The translations under genes and the position numbers were made by a program. This document shows, in pieces, positions 25,198 through 33,374 of a stretch of DNA of 33,374 bases; the first letter of the stretch is position 1, and the number at the start of each line of letters is the position of its first letter. The notes below the pieces were generated by a model that made no database searches, was not told the origin of the DNA, and saw only the letters and a program-made list of their open reading frames with translations. This DNA comes from Acidobacteriota bacterium (GTDB lineage: Bacteria > Acidobacteriota > Polarisedimenticolia > Gp22-AA2): positions 6,303 through 39,676 of the forward strand of contig QHXZ01000003.1 of NCBI GenBank assembly GCA_003223165.1, given 5' to 3'.

Positions 25198-25989
25198 TCA
25201 GGATCGCCCGGGTGAGGCGGGGGATGGCGAAGCCCCCGGCTCCGCGGGAAGCGGCGCCGGCTGGGGAGGGGGCCGGGGACCGGAGATGGTCTCGGCCGTG
25301 AACACCTCGATGCGCGCCCCTTGCGCCCAGGCACCCGGGGGCAGCGCCGCCTGCTTGCACAATTCGTCCAGCGCCCGTTCGGCGTTCAAGCCCTGGGAGC
25401 CGGCCACTCCGGGCAGGAAGACCGCGCGCCGCCCCCACTTCTCCAGGAAGATCCCGTGCCGATCGATCTGGATGGCCTCCGGCCCGCCGACCCGGTGGCG
25501 CTCGCCGATCACCTCGATCTCGACCGCGAGGTCGGGAAGCTCGAGGTCGGTCAGCGGCAGGAAGCGCGGGTCGCGCGTGGCGGCGCGGCGCGTGAAGACG
25601 ATCACCTGCTGGTAGAGCGGCCGCGTCGGCTCGATGTCGCCCTGCCGCCCCCGCACCTTGTCCCCCTTCTTGAGGGTCACGAAGCAACCCCGCTTGGCCA
25701 TCAGGCGCGGCGTGAAGGCGTATCCCTCCAGGTCGCTGTCCCTGATCGGATGGTTCGTCAGGTGTCCGGCGAGGGTCCGCCAGGCGAGGCTCAGGAGCAG
25801 GTCGCGCTCTCCCGGCTCGAGCCGAGCGTTCAGGTCGACGGTCGGCGTGGACGAAGGGGAGGGCGCGGGGGTGGGGGTCTCCTCGGGTGGAACTTCCGGG
25901 GGCGGGGCCTCCTGCGGGGGCGTCTGGGCGCGGGCGGCCGGCGGGCACAGGAGCAAGGCGAGCATCGTGGCGAGCAGGCTTCGACGCAT
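25198..25989 (-). CDS. Exported AMMECR1-like protein
   Basis: From ATG 25989 the protein has 263 residues. It begins with a signal peptide (MRRSLLATMLALLLCPPAARAQ), then a Pro/Glu/Thr-rich stretch of about 35 residues, then an AMMECR1-like domain. Matches to that fold include RGCFVTLKKGDKVRG, VIVFTRRAATRDPRFLPLTDLELPDLAVEIEVI, HGIFLEKWGRRAVFLPGVA and a C-terminal Pro-rich tail. The family's invariant LRGCIG is replaced by VRGRQG. Most AMMECR1 proteins are cytoplasmic, so export is unusual. The track start at 26007 (MLQCAG) would lie upstream of the predicted transcription start and adds residues before the signal peptide, so 25989 is preferred. It converges on the secreted-protein gene with 15 nt between stops. 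Confidence 0.8.
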   Translation of the reverse strand: MRRSLLATMLALLLCPPAARAQTPPQEAPPPEVPPEETPTPAPSPSSTPTVDLNARLEPGERDLLLSLAWRTLAGHLTNHPIRDSDLEGYAFTPRLMAKRGCFVTLKKGDKVRGRQGDIEPTRPLYQQVIVFTRRAATRDPRFLPLTDLELPDLAVEIEVIGERHRVGGPEAIQIDRHGIFLEKWGRRAVFLPGVAGSQGLNAERALDELCKQAALPPGAWAQGARIEVFTAETISGPRPPPQPAPLPAEPGASPSPASPGRS

Positions 25990-25997
25990 GCCCGCAC

Positions 25998-26026
25998 ACT
26001 GTAGCATCGGGGCGCTGGCCCATCAA
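25998..26026 (-). promoter_or_regulatory. Candidate promoter for the AMMECR1-like gene
   Basis: On the minus strand TTGATG (26026-26021), a 17-nt spacer and TACAGT (26003-25998). Both boxes match four of six consensus bases. The predicted start would be about 2 nt before ATG 25989, i.e. an almost leaderless transcript. Confidence 0.4.
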
Positions 26027-26065
26027 GGCGGATACGGCCGCCGCGCGCCGCCCGCCGGGCGCGCG

Positions 26066-26093
26066 TTGACGGGGGACGGCGCTATGCTATAAT
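26066..26093 (+). promoter_or_regulatory. Strong sigma-70-type promoter for glnA
   Basis: TTGACG (26066-26071), a 16-nt spacer and a perfect TATAAT (26088-26093) preceded by TGc, i.e. an extended -10. The leader before ATG 26145 is about 45 nt and carries GGAAAGGAG as ribosome-binding site. No sigma-54 -24/-12 element was found here, although glnA is often sigma-54 controlled elsewhere. Confidence 0.9.
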
Positions 26094-26144
26094 TCGCGCC
26101 TTCACCGGGCACCCCTCATCCACGGAAAGGAGCGACCGACCCCC

Positions 26145-27560
26145 ATGAGAAAGCCGGCGGACGTGTTGAAGCTGGTCAAGGACAACGACATCAAGATCGT
26201 CGACCTGCGGTTCATGGACCTGCCCGGTCTGTGGCAACACTTCTCGGTGCCGACGCACGAGCTGAGCGAGAAGTCGTTCGAGGAGGGGTTCGGGTTCGAC
26301 GGCTCGAGCATCCGGGGATTCCAGGCGATCAACGAGAGCGACATGCTGGTCGTGCCGGATCCCGAGGGCGCCTTCGTCGATCCGTTCACCGAGGTCCCGA
26401 CCCTCAACATCATCTGCAACGTCGTCGATCCGGTGACCAAGGAGCGCTACGGCCGCGACCCGCGCGCCATCGCCCAGAAGGCCGAGAATTACCTCCAGTA
26501 CACGCGCATCGCCGACACGGCGTACTTCGGGGCCGAGGCCGAGTTCTTCATCTTCGACGACGTGCGCTTCGATCAGAACGCGCACTGCGGCTACTACTAC
26601 GTCGACTCGGTCGAGGGACAGTGGAACTCGGGCCGCGAGGAGGGCCCGAACCTCGGGTACAAGCCCCGGCACAAGGAAGCCTACTTCCCGGTGCCGCCCC
26701 ACGATCACTTCCAGGACCTGCGCTCGGAGATGGTGCTGAACCTCGAACGTTGCGGGTTGACCGTCGAGGCGCACCATCACGAGGTCGCGACGGGCGGGCA
26801 GATGGAGATCGACGTCCGCTACAACAGCCTGACGCGCGCCGCCGACAACGTCACCATCTACAAGTACGTGGTCAAGAACACGGCCATCAAGCGGGGGAGG
26901 TCGGTCACTTTCATGCCGAAGCCGCTCTTCGGGGACAACGGCTCGGGCATGCACTGCCACCAGAGCCTCTGGAAGGGCGGCAAGAACCTGTTCGCCGGGG
27001 AGGGATACGGCGGATTCTCCGAGATGGGGCTGCACTACATCGGCGGCCTGCTGAAGCACTCGGCCGCCCTGGCGGCGATCATCGCCCCCACCACCAACTC
27101 CTACAAGCGCCTGACCCCCGGCTTCGAGGCCCCGGTGAACCTGGCTTATTCCCGGCGCAACCGCTCGGCCGCCATCCGCATCCCGATGATCTCCACCAGC
27201 CCGTCGGCCATCCGGCTCGAGTACCGGCCGCCCGATCCGTCCTGCAATCCCTACCTCGCCTTCGCGGCCATGATGATGGCGGGGCTCGACGGGATCGAGA
27301 ACCGGACCGACCCGGGCAAGCCGCTCGACAAGGACATCTACGGGCTCGGGCCCCAGGAACTGAAGAACATCCCCTCGCTGCCGGGGTCGCTCGACGCGGC
27401 CCTGAAGCACCTCGAGGACGATCACGACTTCCTCCTCAAGGGCGACGTCTTCACCGAGGACAACGTCCGCCTGTGGATCGAGTACAAGCGCGAGCGCGAG
27501 GTGAACCCGATGCGCCTGCGGCCTCACCCGTACGAGTTCGCCCTCTACTACGACATTTGA
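26145..27560 (+). CDS. glnA: Glutamine synthetase, type I-beta
   Basis: Central nitrogen-assimilation enzyme joining ammonia to glutamate with ATP; active as a dodecamer. The 471-residue length is the GSI norm. Motifs include [17 protein letters not shown] (N-terminal beta-grasp latch), [12 protein letters not shown] (metal ligands), [35 protein letters not shown] and NRSAAIRIP. The loop [10 protein letters not shown] contains Tyr399 at the position of the adenylylated tyrosine of E. coli GS (DKNLYDL), so the enzyme is predicted to be controlled by adenylylation. The adenylyltransferase gene glnE follows directly, which fits. The gene has a near-consensus promoter. Confidence 0.98.
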   Translation: MRKPADVLKLVKDNDIKIVDLRFMDLPGLWQHFSVPTHELSEKSFEEGFGFDGSSIRGFQAINESDMLVVPDPEGAFVDPFTEVPTLNIICNVVDPVTKERYGRDPRAIAQKAENYLQYTRIADTAYFGAEAEFFIFDDVRFDQNAHCGYYYVDSVEGQWNSGREEGPNLGYKPRHKEAYFPVPPHDHFQDLRSEMVLNLERCGLTVEAHHHEVATGGQMEIDVRYNSLTRAADNVTIYKYVVKNTAIKRGRSVTFMPKPLFGDNGSGMHCHQSLWKGGKNLFAGEGYGGFSEMGLHYIGGLLKHSAALAAIIAPTTNSYKRLTPGFEAPVNLAYSRRNRSAAIRIPMISTSPSAIRLEYRPPDPSCNPYLAFAAMMMAGLDGIENRTDPGKPLDKDIYGLGPQELKNIPSLPGSLDAALKHLEDDHDFLLKGDVFTEDNVRLWIEYKREREVNPMRLRPHPYEFALYYDI

Positions 27561-27718
27561 TCCGGGGGGCGACCCTTCTCCATGCCCGCGCACCCGACTA
27601 GCGAGGCCCGCGGCTGACCGGACCCGAGGCCGCGGCCGCGCTGTCGCGCCTTCTGCCGGCGGAGGACGCCGCGATCCTGGCCGGCCACGTCGCCCGCCTG
27701 CCCGACCCGGATGACGCG

Positions 27719-30610
27719 GTGCGCCACCTGGAACGGCTGGCGGCGTCGGGGGCCCTGCCTTCCGGACGCGACCGCCTGCAGTCTTTCCTGACCCTCGCCG
27801 GATCGAGCCCGTACCTGGGCCGGCTCCTGGTCCAGAACCCCTCCTTCCTCGACACGCTCCCCGCCGGCGGATCGGCGCGCGCGCCGCGCACCCGCGAGGA
27901 CCTCGAGGAGGACCTGGCGCGTTTCCTGGCCCTGAACTCCGGGCGCGACCCTTCGGCGGCGCTGCGCCTCTTCAAGCAGCGCGAGTACCTCGGCATCGCC
28001 CTGGCCGACTTCCTCGGCACGGCCGACCTGCCCGCCATCACCCGCGCCCTGTCGCTCCTCGCGGACGTCCTCCTCGACAAGGCGGTGCAGATGGCCTGGG
28101 CCCCGCTCGAGCGGCGCTTCGGCGCGCCCACCAGGCGCGACGACCAGGGCCACCTCGAGCGCGCCACCTTCGCCGTCATCGCCCTCGGCAAGCTCGGGGG
28201 CCAGGAGCTGAACTACAGCAGCGACATCGATCTCCTCTACCTCTTCTCGCGGGACGGCGAGACCTCCGGGAGCGGCGCGGAGAGCGGCGGCACGATCGGC
28301 AACAAGGAGTTCTTCACCCGCCTGGCGAGCGATGTGACGCGCCTGATCGCGGGCCGCGATCCCGAGGGGCAGGTGTTCCGCGTCGACCTCGACCTGCGCC
28401 CGGGCGGCAGGGACGGCGAGCTGGTGATCCCCCTGGGCGCGGCGGTGGCCTACTTCCGCAACTGGGCCGATGCGTGGGAGCGCCAGGCGCTCATCAAGGC
28501 GCGCGCCGCCGCCGGATCGCCCGCCCTCGGCCGCCGCTTCATCGATCTCGTCGAGCCCCTCGTCTACCCCGAGACGCCCGATCCGTTTCTGACCATGGAG
28601 ATGACCGCCATGAAGGACCGCATCGACGCCCGGCTCTCGTCCGAAGGGCGATCGGAGACCGACATCAAGCTCGGAAGGGGGGGGATCCGCGAGATCGAAT
28701 TCGCCGTCCAGGCCCTGCAGATGCTGCACGGCGGGCGCGATCCCTGGCTGCGGCAGGCGAACACCCTCCTGGCCCTGCACCGGCTGGCGGAAAAGGGGTT
28801 GGTCGGCTACGCCGAGTACGCCACCCTCTCGGAGGCCTACACCTTCCTGCGCGACCTGGAGCACCGCCTGCAGCTCGGCCACGACCGCCAGACGGCGACC
28901 CTGCCGACCGACCCGGCCGGCCTGCGGATCCTGGCGCGGCGCATGCGCCTGGGGGGGGCGGCGCCGGGTGACGAGACCTCGGCGCTGGCGGAACGGCTCG
29001 AGCGCCACCGCTCCACCGTGCGGGCGTTCTATGATTCCGTGTTCGGCAGGGCCGCCCAGAAGGAAATCACCGAGGAGGAAAGCGAGGACCTCTGGGTCGA
29101 GAGGTTGGACGAGGAGCGCACGCTGGCCCGCCTGCGGCAGCACGGCCTGCGTGACCCCGAGACGTTGCTCAGGCCGGTCAGGGCCGTCCGCCGCCTGCTG
29201 CGCCCCGCGGCGACCACGCCCGAGATCCGCCGCCTGCTGCGCAAGGCGGGGCCCATCCTGCTCAAGGGAGCCGCCGAGGCCGTCGACGCGCGTCGCGCGT
29301 TCGACAATCTCGAGAAGCTGCTCTCGGCGATCGGCGCCGATCCGCTCGGGCTTTTAGGCTTTCTGTCGCGCCGCGAGGTCCTGGCGCCCACGATGCGCCT
29401 GCTGGGGGCGAGCGATTTTCTCGCCGGGCTGTTCCTGCGGCAGCCGGGGCTCGTGGCGACCCTCGGTGATCGCGCCCACGTGCTGAGGACGCCGCCGCCC
29501 GAGGAATACCGGGCGAGCCTCCTGGAGGCGGCCGCGGGCCGAGACCCGGCGCGCGCCCGCGAGGGGGAGCTGCGGCGCCGCCACAACGCCGCCCTGGCCT
29601 ACATCGCCATACGCGACATCAACCGCCAGGCCACCCTGCGCGAGGTCCTGAAGAGCCTCTCGAACCTGGCGGACGGGACGCTCGAGGCCGTCGTGCGCCT
29701 GGCGGCGGAGGAGGCCGGGGCGGACGAGCCGGGCGGCGGGACGGGCCCGCGCCTGTCCGTCCTCGGGCTCGGGCGTCTGGGCTATCGCGAAATGGACTAC
29801 GGCTCCGATCTCGACCTGGTCTTCGTGCGCGAGGGCGGGGACGACGAACGCGCGCGCGCCTTCGCGCGGCGCTGGTGCGAGGCGATCGTGCGCGTCCTGT
29901 CCACCCTGAGCCGCGACGGCCAGCTCTACAAGGTCGATCTGCGCCTGCGGCCCTCGGGACGCGAAGGGGACCTGGTGGTGTCGCTCGAGCGCCTGCGCGA
30001 CTATCTCCGGGACAGCGCGGAGGTCTGGGAGATGCAGTCGTTCCTGAAGGCTCGCCACGTCGCGGGGGACCCGGAGCCGGGCGCGCGGGCGATCGACAGC
30101 GTCGAGTCGATCGTGCACGAGCGCGCGCGCGCGGCGGGCGCCGCCGCCCTCGCATCCGCCGTCACCGGGATGCGCCGCCGGCTCCTGCAGGACGCGCCGC
30201 GGCCGGAACGCCGGCCGCTCGACCTGAAGGCCCGCGAAGGGGGCCTGATGGACGTGCACTTCATCGTCGAGTTCCTGCAGCTGCGCGACGCGGTGCCCAA
30301 CCCGGCGGACAAGGACACGCTGAGGCTCCTGCTGCACCTGAACGCGGCGGGGTCGCTGGACGAGGAGGGCATGCGGATCCTCCACGAGGGCTACCTCTTC
30401 TTCCGGGCCCTGGATCACCAGGTGCGCCTGATCCACGCTCGCCCCCTGCCGCACCCGGCCGCCGACGAGGCGCGGCTGGCCGAGCTGGCCCGCGCCCTCG
30501 ATCCCGCGGCTCCCGCCGACGCGGCCGCCGCCGCGCGGGGCCTGATGGAGAAGCTCCAGGACCACACCACGTCCGTCCACCGCGTCTTCGAGCGGATCGT
30601 CACGGGCTAG
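27719..30610 (+). CDS. glnE: Glutamine synthetase adenylyltransferase/adenylyl-removing enzyme GlnE
   Basis: A large two-headed nucleotidyltransferase that adds and removes AMP on GlnA. The N-terminal adenylyl-removase half has YSSDIDLLYLFSRDG, RVDLDLRPGGRDGELV and RGGIREIEFAVQALQ. The C-terminal adenylyltransferase half has YGSDLDLVFVREGG, KVDLRLRPSGREGDLV and REGGLMDVHFIVEFLQ. Both catalytic Asp-x-Asp pairs are intact. The first ordinary start codon is GTG 27719, but coding-like sequence extends upstream in frame to 27602. The true start may be CTG 27614, with GCGAGG 7 nt before it, or ATG 27582 if one base was lost near 27614. It immediately follows glnA, its substrate gene. No glnD or PII gene is in view. 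Confidence 0.93.
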   Translation: MRHLERLAASGALPSGRDRLQSFLTLAGSSPYLGRLLVQNPSFLDTLPAGGSARAPRTREDLEEDLARFLALNSGRDPSAALRLFKQREYLGIALADFLGTADLPAITRALSLLADVLLDKAVQMAWAPLERRFGAPTRRDDQGHLERATFAVIALGKLGGQELNYSSDIDLLYLFSRDGETSGSGAESGGTIGNKEFFTRLASDVTRLIAGRDPEGQVFRVDLDLRPGGRDGELVIPLGAAVAYFRNWADAWERQALIKARAAAGSPALGRRFIDLVEPLVYPETPDPFLTMEMTAMKDRIDARLSSEGRSETDIKLGRGGIREIEFAVQALQMLHGGRDPWLRQANTLLALHRLAEKGLVGYAEYATLSEAYTFLRDLEHRLQLGHDRQTATLPTDPAGLRILARRMRLGGAAPGDETSALAERLERHRSTVRAFYDSVFGRAAQKEITEEESEDLWVERLDEERTLARLRQHGLRDPETLLRPVRAVRRLLRPAATTPEIRRLLRKAGPILLKGAAEAVDARRAFDNLEKLLSAIGADPLGLLGFLSRREVLAPTMRLLGASDFLAGLFLRQPGLVATLGDRAHVLRTPPPEEYRASLLEAAAGRDPARAREGELRRRHNAALAYIAIRDINRQATLREVLKSLSNLADGTLEAVVRLAAEEAGADEPGGGTGPRLSVLGLGRLGYREMDYGSDLDLVFVREGGDDERARAFARRWCEAIVRVLSTLSRDGQLYKVDLRLRPSGREGDLVVSLERLRDYLRDSAEVWEMQSFLKARHVAGDPEPGARAIDSVESIVHERARAAGAAALASAVTGMRRRLLQDAPRPERRPLDLKAREGGLMDVHFIVEFLQLRDAVPNPADKDTLRLLLHLNAAGSLDEEGMRILHEGYLFFRALDHQVRLIHARPLPHPAADEARLAELARALDPAAPADAAAAARGLMEKLQDHTTSVHRVFERIVTG

Positions 30611-30623
30611 GAGCCCGTCCGGA
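30607..30623 (+). repeat. Copy 2 of the 17-nt repeat beginning at a TAG stop codon
   Basis: ctaggagcccgtccgga begins one base before the glnE TAG stop and matches the copy at 8402-8418 at 16 of 17 positions. The remaining ~150 nt to the end of the M23 gene show no gene; they include two tandem CCTGTGnAAA motifs near 30654-30674. Confidence 0.5.
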
Positions 30624-30769
30624 AATGGGCGACGGCCGCGGCATCAACAATTCCTGTGCAAAAGCCTGTGGAAATCTGCTCGCGCGCGGCGGCAATCCCC
30701 TGCATGACGGGAGGATAGAGCGCTCTGCACTCGATTTCGGCAGGACGCGGGGCGGGGGAGAGCCGGCGG

Positions 30770-33194
30770 TCAGCGGACCTCGAAGGCGGCTTCGGCCGGA
30801 TCGGAGAGGTTCCCCGCCTTGTCGGTGGCCCGGATCTCGAGGCGGTGCGGCCCGGGCGACAGGTCCGGGACGTCGAGCACCCTGGACAGGCCACGGTCCG
30901 GGTCGAACTCCGACTCCAGCGGCCGGCCGTCGAGCACGAACGCCACGCCGTCGAAATCGAGCCCCTCGCCGTCCTCTTCGACATGCGCCCAGATCGGCGG
31001 TCGTCGCCCGACGTTGCGCGCGCCGGCGGGCGGGCTCACCGCGCCGACGACCGGCGGGGAGGCGTCCTGCAGCAGCGCGAAACGCCCGTAGCGCCGGAAG
31101 GCCAGCGTCAACGCGCGGCCGGTGGAGTCGACGTCGCCCCCCTCGTACGTCCAACGGGCGTGGAAGGAGTCCCAACGGTAGATGCCGAGCGCGCGCGGAT
31201 CGAGCACGGCATCGCTGAGCTCGAAGGCCAGCGTGGCGCGCTCGTTCAGGGCCTCGCCCTCGGGCAGCAGCTCGACGGCGTCGCTCATCGCCGGCAGGCG
31301 GCTCTCTCCCGCGGTCGGAACGGCACGGACCAGCAGCGGCCCCGGGAAGAAGCGGCTCCCGGCCGGCAGCCGCACCTCGAAGCCGGGGCCGCGGTAGGTC
31401 AGCGCGTCCTGCGGGCCCAGGAAGCGGGCGTCGATCGCCAGGCGGGCCAGGACCCCGCCGGGCGCTCCCGGCGCGGCAATCGCCAGAGGCTCCGCGCCCG
31501 CCAGGCGGCGGTGGTCGATGGAGGCGCCGCACCGCAGGCCGTCCCGGTAGAGGAACGGTGCCAGTGTCGCGCCTTCCGGACCGCCCGTGAGCCGGAGCTC
31601 GGGGACGACCGGGGCGTCCAGCGCCAGCATCACGTCCAGGAACCCGGGCCAGGCCTCGAGGGTCGGTTCCGATGCCGGGGGCACCGCGGCCACGGCCCCC
31701 TCGGGAAGCGCCAGGACCCAGGGACCCTGGACCCCGTCTCGCACCTCGCGCAGGCGCGCAGTCCGATCGCCGACCCCCGCATCCCGTGGCGCGAGGCACG
31801 CGCCCTCGCGGAGGCTGCAGGAGAGCGGCTGGAAGCGCTCTCCCTCCCCGCTCCAGATCTCGGCTTCGACACCGGGCCCGCCGGCCACGCAGCCCCCAAC
31901 TCCGGCGCCCTTCGCCTCCGGTCGTGGGGGCGCGGCGGCATCGGCGAGCGCGAAATGGACGAGCACCCCGCCCCGTGAGCCGTCGCCGTCCCGCCACGCG
32001 CGAGGCGTGCCAGGGTGGCCCACCAGCAGGCAGACGACGGCCCGGCTGCGGTTGCCCGCCTCGTCGCCCGCCCGGATCTCCATGCGGTGCATGCCAGCAG
32101 GGAGATCGAGGGCCCCCGGCTCTGCGGCGCTCTCCGCTCGCGGGGCGGGCTCCGCCGGGCCTCCCTCGGCCAGCTGGTTGCCGGGCAGGCGCAGGAGACG
32201 GTAGGTGAACTGCGCCGGTCCGAGGCGGCTCCTGCGGTGGTCGAAGATCAGTCCCGCCTGGGGATACTGCTCGAAACGGAAGGAGCGCGGCGCGAGGTGG
32301 TACACGGTGCGGCCGTCGATCGCCATCTCCAGGGAGGCGATCCCGGCCTTGCCATCCGGCCCGGCCGGGTCGTACGCGCTGACCGCGGCGAGGAAGGGGC
32401 CGCTGACGCGGACCGGGCCGGAGGGTGCCGCCGCGCCCGCGCCTTCGACCAACGGGTAGACCTGTTCCCGCAGGGCGCCGTCGACGAACGTGGTCTCGCT
32501 CGCGGCGGTGATGGTCAGCGACTCCAGCACCGGGCGGCGCCGATCCTCGGGCGGGGCCAGGCCGGCCGCGAACGGGTCGAGCGGAGCGTCGTCGCCGTCG
32601 CGCACCTCGAAGTGCAGATGGGGGAGGCCGACCCCGGACTCCCCCGAGTAGGCGACGACCTGTCCGCGGCGCACGGGGAGGGGAGGGTCGAGGTAGATGT
32701 CGCCCGGGTAGCGCGTGCGCGCCTCCGCCTGGCGGCGCGCCACCCGTCTCTAGGAGGCGGTCCTCGTAGCGCTCCAGGTGGCCGTACACGGTGACCCGCC
32801 CGCCGGCGTGCCGGATGTAGAGCGCCCGCCCGTAGCCGCGCCATTCGACCTTGAGTCGGTAGATCGATCCGGACTCCGCGGCGCGGACCTTGTACCCCGT
32901 TCCACCCCGGGTGGAGATGTCGACGCCCGCATGCAGGTGGTCGTAGCGGTACTCGGCGAACGTGCTCAGCAGGACACCCGGGATCTCCAGCGGCCAGAGG
33001 AGCGATCCCCGGACCGGCCGCCTCCCGCCGGCGGAGGGGCGCGGGGCAGACCGTCTCTCCGGCGCGGCGGGCGCCGCCCGCGCGGGGCCGGGCGAGGGGC
33101 CCGCCCCGCTGACCAGGAAGAGCGCCAGGGCGCCCGCCGCCGGTGAGGCGCGCCTCCAGAATCTCTTCGACCGCAGGCTCCACGTCGGGCGCAT
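30770..33194 (-). CDS. M23 (LytM) family peptidase with large C-terminal extension, frameshifted
   Basis: The protein starts with a basic N-terminus and a hydrophobic export segment (AGALALFLVSGAGPSP). The M23 metallopeptidase domain follows: YRYDHLHAGVDIST, RGYGRALYIRHAGGRVTVYGHLERYEDRLLE. The frame is then lost at about 32746-32754. It resumes with RTRYPGDIYLDPPLPVRRGQVVAYSGESGVGLPHLHFEVRDG, which holds the second zinc motif HLHFEV. Removing one base yields a single 807-residue protein. Its C-terminal ~600 residues are beta-rich, end in an Ig/cadherin-like repeat (SPPAGARNVGRRPPIWAHVEEDG to KAGNLSDPAEAAFEVR) and are probably periplasmic or extracellular. The 30600-33194 track ORF runs on in the wrong frame after the break. 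It is convergent with glnE. Confidence 0.85.
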
Positions 33195-33245
33195 GGCAGC
33201 GGCATTCTAGCGGCAAACCATCCCCGCGCGCACCCGAACCGAGGT

Positions 33246-33275
33246 TTGACAAGGCTTCCGGCCATCCATTATCAT
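33246..33275 (+). promoter_or_regulatory. Sigma-70-type promoter for the last, partial gene
   Basis: TTGACA (33246-33251), an 18-nt spacer and TATCAT (33270-33275) lie about 50 nt upstream of GTG 33326. The boxes match six and five of six consensus bases. Confidence 0.75.
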
Positions 33276-33325
33276 CGCCCGCGGTGTTGCGCGTCTAAGT
33301 CCATCCTGGGCAAAGGAATAGCCAC

Positions 33326-33374
33326 GTGGCCGCCGACCCGTTCAAGGACCTCACCATCCGGTTCAAGAAGGCCG
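33326..33374 (+). CDS. Start of an unidentified gene (3' truncated)
   Basis: GTG 33326 follows an AAAGGA ribosome-binding site at good spacing and a clear promoter. Only 16 codons are visible (begins MAADPFKDLTIRFKKA), too few to identify the product. It is divergent from the M23 peptidase gene. Confidence 0.5.
   Translation, partial: MAADPFKDLTIRFKKA

Noticed and set aside
30650-30680. CCTGTGCAAAAGCCTGTGGAAA as DnaA boxes or an origin
   Set aside because: Only partial matches to the DnaA box, no AT-rich unwinding region and no dnaA/dnaN genes nearby.
30600-33194. 864-residue minus ORF taken as one intact protein
   Set aside because: Only its first ~145 residues are real M23 sequence; after the frameshift near 32750 it continues in a non-coding frame.

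Overview
The window is strongly G+C-rich bacterial chromosome, densely coding, with most genes on the + strand and many 1-4 nt start/stop overlaps. Lipopolysaccharide-export genes (lptA-like/lptB) beside rpoN and hpf indicate a diderm (Gram-negative-type) bacterium. The MglA-type GTPase, response regulators with long Pro/acidic linkers, the two-subunit cobalamin mutase and the general gene style suggest Acidobacteriota or a Myxococcota-like lineage; that placement is inference. No tRNA, rRNA, CRISPR array, insertion sequence or prophage is visible. This is mainly a core-genome region.

Layout. (1) 1-3142: lptA-like 3' end, lptB, rpoN (sigma-54), long-form hpf. (2) 3147-8405: an acyl-CoA module of acyl-CoA dehydrogenase, two-subunit B12-dependent mutase, thiolase-like protein and Zn-ribbon/OB-fold DUF35 partner. 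The mutase carries the Phe/Gln pair of isobutyryl-CoA mutase rather than the Tyr/Arg of methylmalonyl-CoA mutase, and the thiolase-like protein lacks the usual nucleophilic Cys. (3) 8475-10565: two tandem CheW-like proteins and a response regulator under their own promoter, ended by a strong hairpin terminator. (4) 10663-16612: valS, then a cofactor operon nadC-birA-coaX plus an unknown protein. (5) comEC (+) converging on an HU/IHF-site-2-protease operon (-). (6) 20464-25182: der (broken by a frameshift), a long MglA-like GTPase, a CPBP membrane protease and an unknown secreted protein (frameshifted). (7) An exported AMMECR1-like protein (-) divergent from glnA, followed by glnE, which adenylylates GlnA. 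(8) A frameshifted M23 peptidase (-) with a large extracellular C-terminal part, and the first codons of a further gene.

The main points for follow-up are the probable isobutyryl-CoA mutase module, the Cys-less thiolase/DUF35 pair, the exported AMMECR1 protein with a degenerate signature motif, the MglA GTPase with a repetitive acidic tail, and three clear (perhaps four) frameshifts. One frameshift is in the normally essential gene der, which suggests assembly indels. Several sigma-70-type promoters can be read directly; two have a -35 box overlapping the stop codon of the upstream gene, and several imply very short 5' leaders. All functional statements rest on motif reading; no database search was run.
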